64,000 nucleotides of DNA from Siphonodentalium dalli (GCA_032622095.1 CP136064.1:109602004-109666003), one strand, 5' to 3'; positions 1-12,284 are shown, counted from the stretch's first letter. Translations and numbers: made by a program. The notes: generated by a model not told the origin, from the letters alone.

Positions 1-700
1 ATGCAATAGACATCAATCATATGCAATAGCCCAGGTATAGTAAATTATAAACCGTGATATAAATTATTGTGGCTGAAGCAATCATTTTTTAGAAACGAAT
101 AGAAATCAGATCAGTGGTTATTCTATACCAGAGGAAAGAAAGCTGCATACCATTATATAAATCAGTGTGCGGTCTTAATGCACTCAGGACATTATAGACG
201 GATTACACCTCAAACAACTCGTTAAACACTATCAATTATTGATATCCAATTTCGTATCCAATATGCTGTGAATCCTGGGAAATTACTGCTTTTTTAATTT
301 GTTGTGCTTTTTGGTTATCGACTTCCCATCTATGACGGACATGTCATCCCGTTACAGTTCAAGAGGATCTTATTATAGAGACTTGATTAATGGATGGGGA
401 TTATTATTGAACAATGGCGGTATTAGTAGCTGAAATTCATTGATACATGAGCTGAGAAATTGTCCTGAAAATGCCTTTGAGAAAGCCGAATTGTACCCCA
501 TAAAAAAACTGTGATATAATATAAAAAGTGCAACTTCAAATATAGCATCTATATATGGCTTCATCACAAAATCTTCTTGGGTCTTAATTCTGATATGTAT
601 AATTTAGTAGAACATTTTCATATTAGGATAAAAGCATAGATTTTTGTTGAAAAGTTGAAAGCTAACCCTTAAAACACTGGAATTTTTTATTTTTTTTCAT
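1..700. other. No feature seen
   Basis: AT-rich, ATGCAATAG repeated at the start. The short open frame at 373-567 (minus) has no codon bias or splice context. Confidence 0.5.
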
Positions 701-704
701 TTAA

Positions 705-1146
705 AGGTACTCAATCTGATTCGATGGCGCCCATATCATCAGATTCCAGCAACAACATTTTTTGAAATGCCACTTCAGTTATCATTGAGTAATTGCCCAA
801 AAATAATGCTAACCACAGTAAACTATAGTATAAAATTGCCCAAAACCTGTTAATTATCAACATTTTGTTCAATGAAATTTTGACAGTTTGTCAAATATCT
901 GATACAAAAAAGCCACTTGATTTTAGAGTTATCCATCTTCATCCGCAATTTGGTCAGAGATAGTCTTCTCGTCGATTGTTTAAAAATTCTAACAATTATC
1001 GGTGGTGAAAAATAATAGACTTCAAACATCGATATCTGATCACTCTGAGCTTTGATGGGTGGGTTCCTCGAATAAAATCAAATATTTTTTACCCCCCGAA
1101 GCCAAGGAAATAGTAATTTGCGAGCGTTAATTCGGATTATGCATCT
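705..1146. mobile_element. Family C MITE
   Basis: TTAA at 701-704 and 1147-1150; ends AGGTACTCAATCTGATT and GATGCATAATCCGAATTAA (inverted). The block AACCCACCCATCAAAGCTCA is present. Confidence 0.85.
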
Positions 1147-1150
1147 TTAA

Positions 1151-2181
1151 CATTTGAAGAAATACATTTAGTCAGAATGCCATGTCTTCTCTAGATTAAT
1201 AATTACAAAGGACATGGTTTCTTCACTTTTTTTATGAAAAATAAAAATTCTATTGGCCATACAAAAGAAAATGGGGTTTTTGCATATTGGCCTTTTAGAA
1301 ACATTTTCTAAGTAGAAATAACCAACATAATCAGCAAATTCTTACTCGAAAAGGGGCAAAACCATTCACTGGTTGGGAACAGACCTGTTTAATGCCTAAA
1401 AATCTGTCAGTGAGATTCTGCCCCTTCAGTCAGGGAGATTTGGGTCTTGTCAGGCAGATTACAAATTGCAGCTAAAAAGTTACATTTTCACTATTTCTTC
1501 CTTTGAAAAATGGTGGGTAGTGATTTTAAAGTAGTTAAATGTAATTAATCTTCACTTTTCAAAGGATGAATTAATGTAAATGCATATTTCTGATCACATT
1601 TGAATGTATTTATTCAAATAAAAAAAATATAATATTTTTTGTTGATAATCTATTTCATTAGTGATATCAATGTCTAGCGTTATAACATTTAAAACCAAGA
1701 AAATTCTTCGGCCTACAAATCCCTATACTTGGAGTCATATCGGCGTCATTTCGATGGACTATCAACAACTTCGTCACTGTCATTTCGGCAGCGTTTCGCT
1801 GAATTAAAACACCGGACATTACTAAATTTAACACAAGAACTAGTAAACTTAAACTAGAATGATTTATTGCAGAAATAATTACCCAACCCCAGTATATATA
1901 GCATGTGCATTTATTTACTAACACGCCATGCTTGGGACACAAATTTTTAAATTCAACTGTATATTAATTTCAGTAGTCCACTTTACAAAACTTTGATCTA
2001 ATCAGACAAAGAAATAAGTGGTATTCCTAGTTTGTCAGCCTCCGAGTCCCACCATTGTAAGGTTGTGCAGACTGATGTAGAAACAGAAGGATTAAAAATT
2101 GTGGTAACATTGTTAAGGCCAATATAATTGTTTTTTTATTATTATTATTATTTATATACATAAAAATATCTGACAACGATT
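1151..2181. other. No feature seen
   Basis: AT-rich sequence; a 91-codon minus frame (1667-1942) has no recognisable motif. Confidence 0.5.
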
Positions 2182-2240
2182 GAGCCAATATAATGTTAAT
2201 AAGCCAATATAATTTTAATGAGCCAATATAATTTTAATGA
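2182..2240 (+). repeat. 20-bp tandem repeat, three copies
   Basis: AGCCAATATAATKTTAAT repeated three times in direct order. Confidence 0.85.
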
Positions 2241-2313
2241 CTTTTTCATTAGCTGAATTTACAGCAATATCCTTTCAAGAATGTCCAGAAAAAATATCCA
2301 ATGATTGTATTAA

Positions 2314-2799
2314 CCCTTTCTTTGCTAAATACTCATTAGCGAGTAGTTCCCTTAGGAAATGGTTGTTTGTTGAACATATTAACCCATTCATGATGGGAGC
2401 TGCGCTGGTGCAACATTAAAGATCCTGTGCCAATACATTCTCTTATATATGCGAGTCTCCCATAGGGAATATATAAAAGAATGCACTGGCTTACAAGGTC
2501 AATATAAATATTGTTAGACCAATGCATTTTCTTATATATGCGAGGCTCCCTATGGGAGACTCGCATATATAAGAGAATGAATTGGCACAGGGTTATCACA
2601 AAATTTTAGGAAACTTCAGTCATGGAAGGGTTAACTGAACATTTTCCACCAATTTCATCTAAATCCTTCTGTACTTGTATTATCAGTTCCTCTGTCTATC
2701 ATCTGCTTACATTTCCTCAATACCCTTCAGATGAATAATAGACTATTCCAATGTATACCTTCATAACTGAAGGGGAAAATCCATTTAGTAAATAAAGGA
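2314..2799. mobile_element. Family B MITE carrying a nested family A MITE
   Basis: TTAA at 2310-2313 and 2800-2803. The left arm has CCCTTTCTTTGCTAAATACT and the right arm has ATGAATAATAGACTATTCC. Family A at 2383-2630 splits it. Confidence 0.85.
2383..2630. mobile_element. Family A MITE nested in family B
   Basis: TTAA at 2379-2382 and 2631-2634. Ends CCC(A)TTCATGATGGGAGC and, inverted, CCCTTCCATGAC. Inside are two imperfect palindromes around ATTCTCTTATATATGCGAG and its complement. Confidence 0.9.
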
Positions 2800-2930
2800 T
2801 TAATATAATTTGTATGAAGCTACAATTGATATAGCAGAACATATATTACAGAAGGCAAAGATATTTGATGTATAGAAATGAAGAGTTTGAGAAAACTTAG
2901 CATATAGAATATCCTGGAATCCAAACTTAC

Positions 2931-2995
2931 TGCATGATCTGAAGAGATCTTCTTCTACATCTGTGTCAGTGATCGAATAGTAGTTATTATACAAC
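2931..2995 (-). CDS. Candidate 65-nt internal exon, unidentified
   Basis: Acceptor ccatttttacag and donor CATGCA|gtaagtttgg are both near consensus. Only one frame is open across the 65 nt; it reads LYNNYYSITDTDVEEDLF then RSC. The acidic D-T-D-V-E-E-D stretch looks like protein rather than repeat. It is on the same strand as the CAP-Gly exon, but its phase does not join directly to the 6550 candidate. Confidence 0.4.
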
Positions 2996-3098
2996 CTGTA
3001 AAAATGGTGTAAAATAGCATAAGATAGTAGCTAAAATACAACCTATAACAATGATGTAAAAAATACCAAAGAATTGCTGCTAAACATGGCTGGGGCAC

Positions 3099-3463
3099 TT
3101 AAAGACATATTATGGACTTGTTCGGGTGCGTGAAACTGATAAGTTAGTATTCAGGCGCTATGGCAACTGGGGGAATGTAGTATTCTACTAACATCGTCGA
3201 AAATTTCCAACAAATCCACTGCACCACTCCATAGAAAACATCGTCTGAACTGCGCTCAATTGTAAATATTTACATCTTGATTCTGGACGCAACTATCGGA
3301 GATAAACAAATGCAAATGATTTCGCCACCAAGAGTCACTGCATTTAATTTAATATATAGGAATGACTGTGTGTTGTCAATTTGGATAAAAATAACTACTT
3401 TAAGCAAGATTGTTCTCCATTTGTTTGATCACCACATCGGAATGTTTCACATCACTTTAACAC
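3099..3463. repeat. Family H dispersed repeat, copy 1
   Basis: Starts near AAAGACATATTATGGACTT and ends CACATCACTTTAA. About 370 bp, about 75% like 32482-32857 by eye. Confidence 0.8.
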
Positions 3464-3844
3464 GTCCACTGCTGATGACCATTCAATTACATATTTACGC
3501 AAAAAGTACGAGAAAACTGGTAGTCGGCAGTGCATATGTTAAGTAGCTCAGTAACTATCTTTATTGTGGATCAAGATTTCACTTCAAATTTCCAACTCAA
3601 ACCACCTGACACCAATAATAGAAACATCTTAATTTTTTTTCACTTTTCAGAAGAAATGTATCATAAAGTCAGTCCTGTGATATTTATCAAACAATGGGGC
3701 TGTAATTTATGGCCAGCTGTTTGGTGGCAACGAAAATATGCTGTACAAAATTCAATGTGTCAAATAAAAACTAGAGGTGGGACTATCCCAATGGGACTGA
3801 TACCCCCCCCCCCCCCCCCCCCCACTGCAATTGGGCTACATTAA

Positions 3845-4286
3845 AGATGCATAATCCGATTAAGCGCCCCTCAATTACTATCTATTTGGTTTCGGCGTAA
3901 AAAATATTTGATTTGAGTCGAGGAACCCACCCATCAAAGCTCAGAGTTATTAGATATCGATTTTTGAAATCTATTATTTTTCACCATCGAGACTTACTAG
4001 TGGCCCAGTAAAAAGTTGACGAGCCGATGGTCTCGGACCAAATTTGCGTATAAAGATGGATAACTCTAGAATCAAAATGCTTTGTGTTGATAATAAGGCC
4101 AAATTTTGTCAAACAACATGTTGATAAGAAACACGTTTCGGATCAATTTTATACTATAGTTCACAGTGGTTAGCATTATTTTTGGGCAATTAATCGATTC
4201 TGATAACTGAAGCAGCATTTCTAAAAATGTTGTTGTTGTTGTTTGAATCTGATTATATGGGAACCATCGAATCGGATTGAGTACCT
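3845..4286. mobile_element. Family C MITE, inverted
   Basis: TTAA at 3841-3844 and 4287-4290; same ends as the copy at 705 in opposite orientation. A TTGTTGTTGTTG tract lies near the right end. Confidence 0.85.
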
Positions 4287-4651
4287 TTAAGTGAAGCCAA
4301 TTTAACATATTTGTTTTTAGAAAAAAAAAAACACAAATATACAAGCTCGGACAAATATGAATGTTACGAGAAAACAATTTTAACTAAAAAAAGGGAAATA
4401 TTCACAGGATAACTATATAATGCTAAAAAGGTCGGCCGACCCATATTCGCATGTGTACAGGTTTCCATGGCACTAAATATCTGTCCAAAGTTAAAAAAAA
4501 ATAGACTGGAAAATGTAGGATTACAAGATGACAGACAAAATCGTGTCCACGGACAAGTTGATTCCAATATATCCCCCCCATTTATTTGTTACTGGGGGGG
4601 GGGGTATAATATATAGAGAATATCTACAGTTTGTGTTTGATTACCAAAATA

Positions 4652-4735
4652 TCTCATGAGTGTCTGTCCAGAAAGAAATATCAAATTTTCATGAGCGGGT
4701 TAAAATTTTATATTTCTTTCCACACACTCATGAGA
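4652..4735. repeat. Inverted repeat
   Basis: CTCATGAGTGT and GAAAGAAATAT pair with ATATTTCTTTC and CACTCATGAG. Confidence 0.75.
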
Positions 4736-5480
4736 TGTTTCAGGTATTCAACCAAAAAACTGTAGGTATTTTTTATATTGTACATGTATGTGCCTTATTA
4801 ATGGTCAAGTTGCTAAATTATGCAGCATTTTCACTTTTAATAGTACAACAAGTTGAACAATACTCGGTAAGAAACTGAAAAAAATTCCTGCAAGCTACAG
4901 TGAAATAACGAAGTGAGATATTCTTTTTACAGTGATCATATCTCTGGACAACTTCCTGTTAATCATAACAATCAGGTTGACTTATAACTACGCGACTACT
5001 GGTAGTGTTGTGAGGAATTTTATGTGCATTAATGTCAATGACACCATGCTCCATTCAAAATTTGTTCTCTGATCAGGCGACCAATGCTAGTGAATCGAAA
5101 ACAGAATGTGTATATCATAATCCACAAATATTCAACCTTCAGGAATTACGATTTCAGATGAAGAAAACATTGTTTGTACTCTAATAGCAATCAACTCCAA
5201 ACCAGTATTCATCAATTACATTTATATCTCATTTTGAAATATTAATTTTCAATTTCAAGAAGTATAACTTTCGATGGTTAAAGGTATTGAATTAATCAGG
5301 AATTATTTTCTTCGCGGGTAGAGTTAATGCATAACATGGAAGGTAACTCTATGTTGGAGTATATATAGGATTGACTGACTGGTGGTCAGTCTTTTGGGTC
5401 AGGAATCACAGTGGGTAGCACACTCTTTTCACTTCTATTTAAAAATATAGGAGATTGATATAATAATGTGTTTGATTTAA

Positions 5481-5818
5481 AGGGGTACTGTACACTAAAG
5501 CTGGCCATTGAGGCAGCATCTCCTTTTATACCCAACAGAATATATGCAACAAGAGAATGAATTTGAGCCATGGATGAGTGCAAAATACACTCATGTGCCC
5601 TATGAATGATGCAAACAACAAGGTAATTACAATGAAAATGAATTTATGACAGCAGTCATAAATTCATTTTCATTATAATTACCATGTTGTTTGCATCGTT
5701 TGTAGAGCACATGTGTGTATTTTTAACTCATCCATGACTCAAGTTCATTCATTTGTTGCATACATTCTGTTGAGTATAAAAGAAGATGGTCCCATAAATG
5801 GCCGGGTACAGTACCCCT
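5481..5818. mobile_element. Family E palindromic MITE
   Basis: TTAA at 5477-5480 and 5819-5822. Two arms of about 165 bp in inverted orientation, meeting at about 5650; ends AGGGGTACTGTAC. Confidence 0.9.
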
Positions 5819-5918
5819 TTAAGATTTAAGTTATTAATTAAGGCCTAACATTTCAAAACAACAAAAGTTTATGAAGTATTTTTGTATCGAGTTTCTGTAT
5901 GAAAAATTTAAATGAACT

Positions 5919-6108
5919 TAAAGGGGTATACTGTACCCTAAATCTGGTCATTTATGGGACCATCTCCTTTTATACTCAACAAAATATATGCATCAAATCA
6001 ATGAATTTGAGCCTGGATTAGTGCAAAATACATTCATGTGCTCTAAGAACGATGCAAATTATAAAGAACGATGCAAATTATAAAAAAATGAATTTATGAC
6101 TCCAGTCC
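5919..6108. repeat. Family E half copy
   Basis: TTAAAGGGGTATACTGTACC, then one arm, with AAGAACGATGCAAATTATA duplicated in tandem. Confidence 0.8.
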
Positions 6109-7370
6109 AGTAACATTTCGCAACATGTAAACAATAGCCGCTTCACAAATGACAAACGAAATAGTTCCATATTCGAAAAATGTTTACCGTTGTAGTTAAA
6201 CATCAAATTAACATTATTCTGTCATATAAACATGTTCAATTTTTTAATGGTACAGATAGCGCACAAGATTTCCCTTTGCAAACACAGTTAATCTATTTGT
6301 TAAGATTTCAAATCAATATCTGGCCCCTCGGATGAGATTTTTCCATCCCAAACCCAGGTCATGATGGATAATATTAATCTCACCCAATGAGATCAGTGAT
6401 GGTTCACTGTGTTGAGAAACGACTATGTGATATCATTATAACAAATATGGATGGTGCTCGTTAACAAAATCGCTGATCAAAGTATAGGCATAGACCATAT
6501 GTTACATATATGCATGGTGCACTTAATTTATGTTCAGCGACTTACTTACAGTGGCGAAGATTTTTTAGGAATGGTGGTTCTGTACTAATATGAGGCGATA
6601 CTGGGGTGCCGGGGAAAGAGAAAAATGTCTGGTGATCAACAGCGGCAATTGGAGAACATATTCTGAATATTCACGTCTGTGAATTAATTTCTATGTATAA
6701 GTTGTTCTGCCCTTTCGGAAAATACATGTTATTCATAAAGTCCATGGTTTTGAGTTTAAAATGGTTAAAATGTTATCATCTTCGATAGTTTGACAATCTG
6801 TGTGAGAGTTCCACACAACCTATTTACTAGTATTTAGTACCCAGCATTGTTTATACAGGTGCATGACCCCTGGCGAGTTTCAGTTAAAATTCAAATGGAA
6901 GAGTTGCTGTGAGATGGCAACCTGCATGCATGTTTTCTATTCTGTTGCCCTCATAATTGGCTATGGCAATCAGCAATGCCGAAGCAATTTGCTGAAGCTA
7001 ACTGGGCCACAACAAAGGGTTGCCATAGCAGATTGCCGAAGCCAAACAATCTGAATTAAGAGGGCTGGTTCTGGAAGTTCCAACTTGGCGACATATGTCG
7101 TACATGATTCCCTGGCAGATTCTGATTTAGAATTCATACGTAGATGTGTTAAATTGTCAGATGTGTTTCAGAGATGTGTTAAGATGATTTTGAGATTGTC
7201 ATATGTATCAAACTATTCAAAGATATCATTTATAGTTTTCGTCATTAAACCTGTTACGCCGTCAGTATCATACAAGAAATGTTGGTTGTTTATCCATGGG
7301 GTGGGATGGTATTGATATGCATTGGGAGTATCATGGAGAAATATAGTCAAAGAATAAAATATGACAATAA
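6109..7370. other. Mostly unassigned, one exon candidate
   Basis: Apart from 6550-6600 I see only a short inverted word GGCTATGGCAATCAGCAATG / CATAGCAGATTGCCGAAGCC near 6960-7045. Confidence 0.4.
6550..6600 (-). CDS. Candidate 51-nt internal exon, unidentified
   Basis: A strong acceptor (ctctttccccggcaccccag) and a strong donor (CACT|gtaagtaag) enclose 51 nt with one open frame, reading SPHISTEPPFLKNLRH. Its phase would fit the base left over from the CAP-Gly exon at 9668, but the peptide does not continue a CAP-Gly fold. No homology recognised. Confidence 0.3.
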
Positions 7371-8325
7371 GGCCAAAAAAAAAAAGTTTTTTGATTCTCA
7401 GGCAATTTTTTTTGAGAATCGATGAGGGAGCGAGGGTTTTATTTTTATTTTTTATTTTTTGTTATGGGGATAATGCCCATAGTTAGCAGGGTTATTATGC
7501 CTTCCCAGGTTAAGAAAATGTAAGGAGAACATTGTTTTGATATAAACTAATGTATTCCACTATAAAAATTGGCCAATTATCGCATTGTACTACCCGTACA
7601 TCAAATCTGGAATAAAGAATTACATAAATAGATGACATTGTACTCTCCGTACATCATATAGGGATTTACCAGAATGATATATATGTACAATGAATATTTC
7701 AATTTACTGTTGTTGATATATTTGATATATGTATGTACCTTTTTATAGTATATATCTATTTATATCTATCTATATGCTTTAATATTTATCGATCTAAACT
7801 GTAGTAACTATACATATGCTAGCCATAAAAACATCAAATACTATTATATTAAACCAGCATACACATCGCCAATACGCACCATAATTATTACTTTCCTGTT
7901 TGCATTCCCGAAATTAGAAATCTCAGAATTGTTTACGAAAAGTGAGTTATCTACCTTGCCGAAATATTTGAACATTACATTCCGCCATTCCGGTGTGTTT
8001 TGCGTCCGTAATTTTGTACGCAGAGGTGACCATTTAGCAACGTCCAATTTATACCAACCAACCATTTGACTTAATAAACTTGGGGTTTGGGCAGCTTGTG
8101 GTGACAATATACCTATATAGTGTCTGTTTTTTAATACCAACACATACACCATTGTATGTATATCATATTCGATGTTTGAAACATAACTAATTTCCATTTT
8201 CTAGTTTCCTATTTTCGTGTTATCATTTGACAGCATCGGTCGAAAATCGTAATAAAATGGTTCAACGCAGGCATTTTTTCCAGACGCGGCTATGCCCGAG
8301 AATCAAAACCCTTTTTTTTTTGGCC
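7371..8325. mobile_element. 955-bp TIR element with an orphan ORF
   Basis: Left end GGCC, 11 A, G, then TTTTTTGATTCTCAGGC; right end GCCCGAGAATCAAAACCC, then T-run and GGCC. The inverted repeat is about 32 bp. No convincing target duplication is visible. A 65-bp-spaced direct repeat (CATTGTACT...CGTACATCA) lies near 7590-7655. It holds the 117-codon ORF at 7844-8197. Confidence 0.75.
7844..8197 (-). CDS. Orphan 117-codon ORF inside the TIR element
   Basis: Starts with ATG at 8197, about 100 bp inside the right terminal repeat. Begins MEISYVSNIEYDIHTMVYVL; later WYKLDVAKWSPLRTKL and NTPEWRNVMFKYFGKVDNSL. The even amino-acid mix and several Trp codons look like real protein in an AT-rich genome. 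I recognise no family and no catalytic triad. It could be a fragment of a host or viral gene captured by the element, or an element-specific protein. Confidence 0.4.
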   Translation of the reverse strand: MEISYVSNIEYDIHTMVYVLVLKNRHYIGILSPQAAQTPSLLSQMVGWYKLDVAKWSPLRTKLRTQNTPEWRNVMFKYFGKVDNSLFVNNSEISNFGNANRKVIIMVRIGDVYAGLI

Positions 8326-9179
8326 TAAAATGAAAAGCAATATGCTAAACACTTTTCAACAACAAAAATAAGTGAAGTCTATGGTTTACCGTCTGAGAGA
8401 TGAAATGAAGCGTAGCTGATTTGCCCGGACAAAAATGCCATGTTTTGTTGGACAACTGAAGTACTGTCTTCCGATGTGAGAACCATTATGCAGTCCCACT
8501 ATAATTAAAAGAAAACATTATAGACATACCAAGAATTAGCTAGCAAATGAAAATCCAATGAAAGCAATTCAGAACGTTGAATTAACATTTTACAATCAAT
8601 CAACAACAAAACAGCAGATCAGTTACATGTATATTTATGATAGATCTAGAAGTGCTCTAATAGTTGCTCGAATTTCACACGTACCAAATAAATTCTCATG
8701 ACATAAATACATAATTGTTTCAGAAACTACTAGTACATGTGCATGTATAAAGACAGGACTGGCTGCATGATTTCACAGAATCAATAAATGGAAGCCTAAA
8801 TATCACACTATGACCTCTCTTTTATATCATAAGCAGATATTAATGCTCCATGGTCAATATTGTTCCTTGGGAGGCCCCCCTGGAGCAATAAGCTCCACCT
8901 TCCAACTTGGCGCTTCATGCCATGGTGTTGCAAGTGCCCTAACATCAATAATCAAACCTGCCTTTTCGAAATGCTACACCCATGGTCACACTGACCTACT
9001 AATCACAGGTGCACAGGTTCCGATGATCGTAAATATATGTGCCAAGTTTTCAGTTTCAAGACAATTGACCACAAAATGACAGAGCTGGTACAAGCGAAAT
9101 ATTTCTAAGGCAAAAATACGGACCAAGCTCATAATTGCAATTGCACAGTTCCACATAGTGGTAAATACCATAATTCCCT
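8326..9179. other. No feature seen
   Basis: Unique-looking sequence. Open frames at 8810-9079 and 8986-9171 overlap each other on opposite strands and look like chance. Confidence 0.45.
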
Positions 9180-9262
9180 TAATAATCGACTCCTTGACCA
9201 GAGCAGGTAATATTTCAGGATTTAGTCAGAAATATGACTTGTTGCCTTTCATCGGAAAGCTC
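9180..9262. repeat. Family D fragment
   Basis: TTAATAATCGACTCCTTGAC to GGAAAGCTCTCAGTTAAGG; one degraded arm. Confidence 0.75.
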
Positions 9263-9344
9263 TCAGTTAAGGTGACCTGAAGGATAGGTGGATAAGCCGA
9301 TTCCATTATATGTACCCCCCCCCCCCCCCCCACAACTTGGATGA

Positions 9345-9610
9345 CAATAGGAGCTTCCTGAACTTTTGTGAAAACCCTCTGCCAATCCATTATCTTATAT
9401 ATGTGAGTCTCCCATAGGGAGCCTTGCATATATTCGAGAATACATTGGCCTACAATATTTACCATGACCTTGTAAGCCAGTGCATTATCTTATATGTGTG
9501 AAGCTCCCTATGGGAGACTCACGTATATAGGAGAATGCACTAGCAAAGGATCTTTAATGCTGCACCTCCCATCATGAAAGTGTTAATGCTGCACTAGCAC
9601 AGCTCCTGTC
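9345..9610. repeat. Family A copy
   Basis: Both palindromes (TCTTATATATGTGAGTCTCC and complement) and the right end CATCATGAAAGTGTTAA are present; a partial second right end follows. Confidence 0.85.
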
Positions 9611-9667
9611 ACCAAAGTGTTAAACTCGCAATATGTGATATTGCATTATATAAAGACCTTAGCTTAC

Positions 9668-9777
9668 ATGGTTGATCGAGGTCCACACCGACCCAGTCTC
9701 CTTTCTTGGTAACAACCGGCCCCTTGTATTTGACAGTTCCTCTCAGAATAAGATGGTCATCAAGCCTAACCTCAACC
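9668..9777 (-). CDS. Exon with most of a CAP-Gly domain (CYLD-like gene?)
   Basis: The frame reads RVEVRLDDHLILRGTVKYKG then PVVTKKGDWVGVDLDQP, which fits the CAP-Gly pattern: beta strand, G-x-V-x-Y/F-x-G, then G-x-W-x-G-V-x-L-D-x-P. CAP-Gly domains bind the C-terminal tails of tubulin or EB proteins, or mediate scaffold contacts. The donor CCAT|gtaagc is good. The acceptor is uncertain: aaccaaag at 9778 or attag at 9814 would both keep the frame. The usual next part (G-K-x-x-G and following aromatic residues) should be on another exon, which I could not find. The spacing between R-V-x-V and G-V-D resembles the CAP-Gly domains of the deubiquitinase CYLD, but no catalytic part is visible. Confidence 0.6.
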
Positions 9778-9904
9778 CTTTGGTTAAGGTTAACATTTAC
9801 GAACAGAACCATGCTAATATATACACTGTCTTTAACCTTCACTCAGCCTACTTTAGAGTGAGGATCTGAAATTATTGAAAGGTAAGACAAGAATCAACCC
9901 TAGT

Positions 9905-10171
9905 TCATGAAGGGAGCTGCGATGGTGCAGCATCAAAGATCCTATGCCAGTGCATTCTCTAACATATGCAAGTCTCCAATAGGGAGCCTCGCATACATAA
10001 GAGAATGCACTGGCTTACAAGATCAAGGTATTAATATTGTTAGACTAATGCATTCTCTTATATATGCAAGGCTCCCTATGCAGGTTATGGGAGACACGCA
10101 TACATAAGATAACGCATTGGCACAGGGTTTTCACAAAATTTCAGGAAGCTCCAGTCATCAAAGTGTTAATT
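9905..10171. repeat. Family A copy, inverted
   Basis: Starts TTCATGAAGGGAGCTGC and ends CATCAAAGTGTTAA; both palindromes are kept, the second with a short insertion (caggttat). Confidence 0.85.
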
Positions 10172-10189
10172 TGGTGATTTATTAACTTC

Positions 10190-10345
10190 GTGTCTGCTAC
10201 ACATCCATACTGAGTACAGATGTAAAATGTCACACTGTGTGCAATATAGGTCCATACTGAGTACGGATGTAAAATGTCACGCTGTGTGCAATATACGTCC
10301 ATACTGAGTACATACCTACTTCAGCACACTGTCAGTCTGTCATTT
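10190..10345. repeat. 58-bp tandem repeat
   Basis: CATACTGAGTACRGATGT occurs at a 58-bp period with AATGTCACRCTGTGTGC, 2.4 copies. A relative is at 40090-40180. Confidence 0.8.
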
Positions 10346-10518
10346 TTCATAACTGGAACTTGGAGATTGGCACATGATATTCGTGGATTGTGAATGATAA
10401 TAGCTGTTCAAAAGAGTCAGTATTAAGAGTTTTTGTGATATTCCAGTTATATTGTTCCATTGTAAATGGACATTATGTCAACGACCCAGCACACGTATGA
10501 CGTCATTTTGCAGTGAAG

Positions 10519-10740
10519 AAGTTAACCCTTTCTATTCTAAATACTAATTGACGTGTACTGGTAGTTCCCTTAGGAATTGGTCATTTATTGAACTTATTAT
10601 CTGAACAATTCCCTCCAATATAGAGGACTCTGCACTTTGATTTATATCTGTTGTATGCTAATTTTTCCATGAAAACCCCTTCAAACGAATAATACTTTTA
10701 TAACTGAGTGGGAGAATCCATTTAGTAAAGAAAGAGCTAA
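10519..10740. repeat. Family B copy
   Basis: Starts GTTAACCCTTTCTATTCT and ends GAATCCATTTAGTAAAG; both arms of the family are recognisable. Confidence 0.75.
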
Positions 10741-10837
10741 AGTTGCTTACAACTTCCAACAAAAACATAAAAAATTTCTACCAAAATTCTTTTTATAATT
10801 TATTAAAGATGCTCCGTCTCTTCCTGAGAACACTTCC

Positions 10838-10990
10838 AACAACAACAACAACAATCTGTATGAAATTCATATTGAAGACACATTTACATTACGTAATATC
10901 ACACAGGAGAATCATCTGGTATTACACATATTTCACTTATAGATGTATTCACGGTTCCAGAACTCCAGTTACAACAACAACAACAACATA
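10838..10990 (+). repeat. Two (CAA)n microsatellites
   Basis: CAACAACAACAACAA at 10838-10853 and 10972-10988. Confidence 0.9.
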
Positions 10991-10999
10991 TCAAATCTA

Positions 11000-11870
11000 A
11001 TTTAATATCTTTTTCTGCACTGTTTTTTTGTTGAAAAATTATTGAAATCCAAATATGATATATATAAACTAGGCTTAAAAATACAAAAAGAATATAATTT
11101 TCTTATTGAAAATTTAACAAAATGATTTTAAAAGTGTTTTAAAAGATAGATTTCAATGAATAATGTTCTGAAAATAATAACAATCCTGTTCCAGTTAATG
11201 GAAAAACATTAGAGAAAGAAATATTAGTGACAGAAGCTGTCTCTCTGGTTAATAATTATACATAAAGTTGAGGACAATGTTACACCATCTTTTAAATTTA
11301 ATATAGGTACGTGCCACACAAAGGGTAATGAACTTAATTCGAAGTAGGCCTATGTTTGTTGCTCTGGGGGATTTTGAGAAGTGTATAACATGCATTTGCA
11401 TCTTAAATTAATACATGTATTGCAACCTTGTCATCGTAAATAACTTTGTATTAGTGCAAAGAAATAGTAATCTTCTTTTTTTTTTCAACAGAGATATCGC
11501 CGATTATAAGTGCCCTAACAGTAACAATAAAGTGATGACAAATTAGTTTAGGAGTGCAGCTGAATTTTCCTCATTAAAAGGAATTTTAAAAGGAATATCA
11601 ATAAATGGTTTGTTGGCAGCATGATGATTGGAATTTAACACTTTAATTGCTGAACGCAATCTACAAATAATCCCATTCAGTTGTACAAGTCTACAGTAGA
11701 GTGGTTCATTGTACACTTTACTTGGAGGGGCGTTTGGACAATATATATAGGATTACCAACTGTTGCTTGGGCAGTATTCCATGTTGGTTCCCTTCGGAAT
11801 CATCATTTGCACCATTCATAGTAGCTGGCATCATACTAAGGGCCGAATCAGTACATGTTTTGGGTACTAA
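11000..11870. other. AT-rich; old dispersed repeat
   Basis: 11010-11130 resembles 19525-19640 (TTTTTCTGCACTGTT, CTTATTGAAAATTTAACAAA). Nothing else. Confidence 0.5.
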
Positions 11871-11874
11871 CCAA

Positions 11875-12284
11875 GCCTGAGTTTAGTGTGCGTGTCATTT
11901 TTAGAATGAGGTCCCCAGAGGTTGAATTTAGTGATGCTATCCCGCATGGACCTCATTTTGCTTAGGCGTCATCTTCTCTGGAAAGTTTCCTTATTAACAA
12001 ATTTCTAGATAAACTTCTTCACATAGATTATATTTATTTGTTTAATTTACTTTCTCTATATCTCCAAATTGGCAGACGACACATTGCATAATTGAGGTTC
12101 CCAATGGGTGTACATCACAATATTCACCATTTGGGAACTTCAATCTGAGTCTATGTCTCCCATAGCAGATGTGGCCATGCAGAATAAGGTCCCCAGAGGT
12201 TGAGTTTGGTGATGCTATCTAGCATCACTAAATTCACCCTCTGAGGATCTCATTCTGCAAATGACAGGCACACTAAACTCAGGC
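11875..12284. mobile_element. Family F TIR element
   Basis: Ends AAGCCTGAGTTTAGTGTG and inverted copy over about 70 bp, including GAATGAGGTCCCCAGAGG. Internal block CTCCCATAGCAGATG. Confidence 0.8.

Noticed and set aside
3277-3546. 89-codon plus-strand open frame
   Set aside because: It lies in family H, and the second copy (32482-32857) does not keep the frame.
9672-9869. Plus-strand open frame over the CAP-Gly exon
   Set aside because: Shadow of the minus-strand coding frame.
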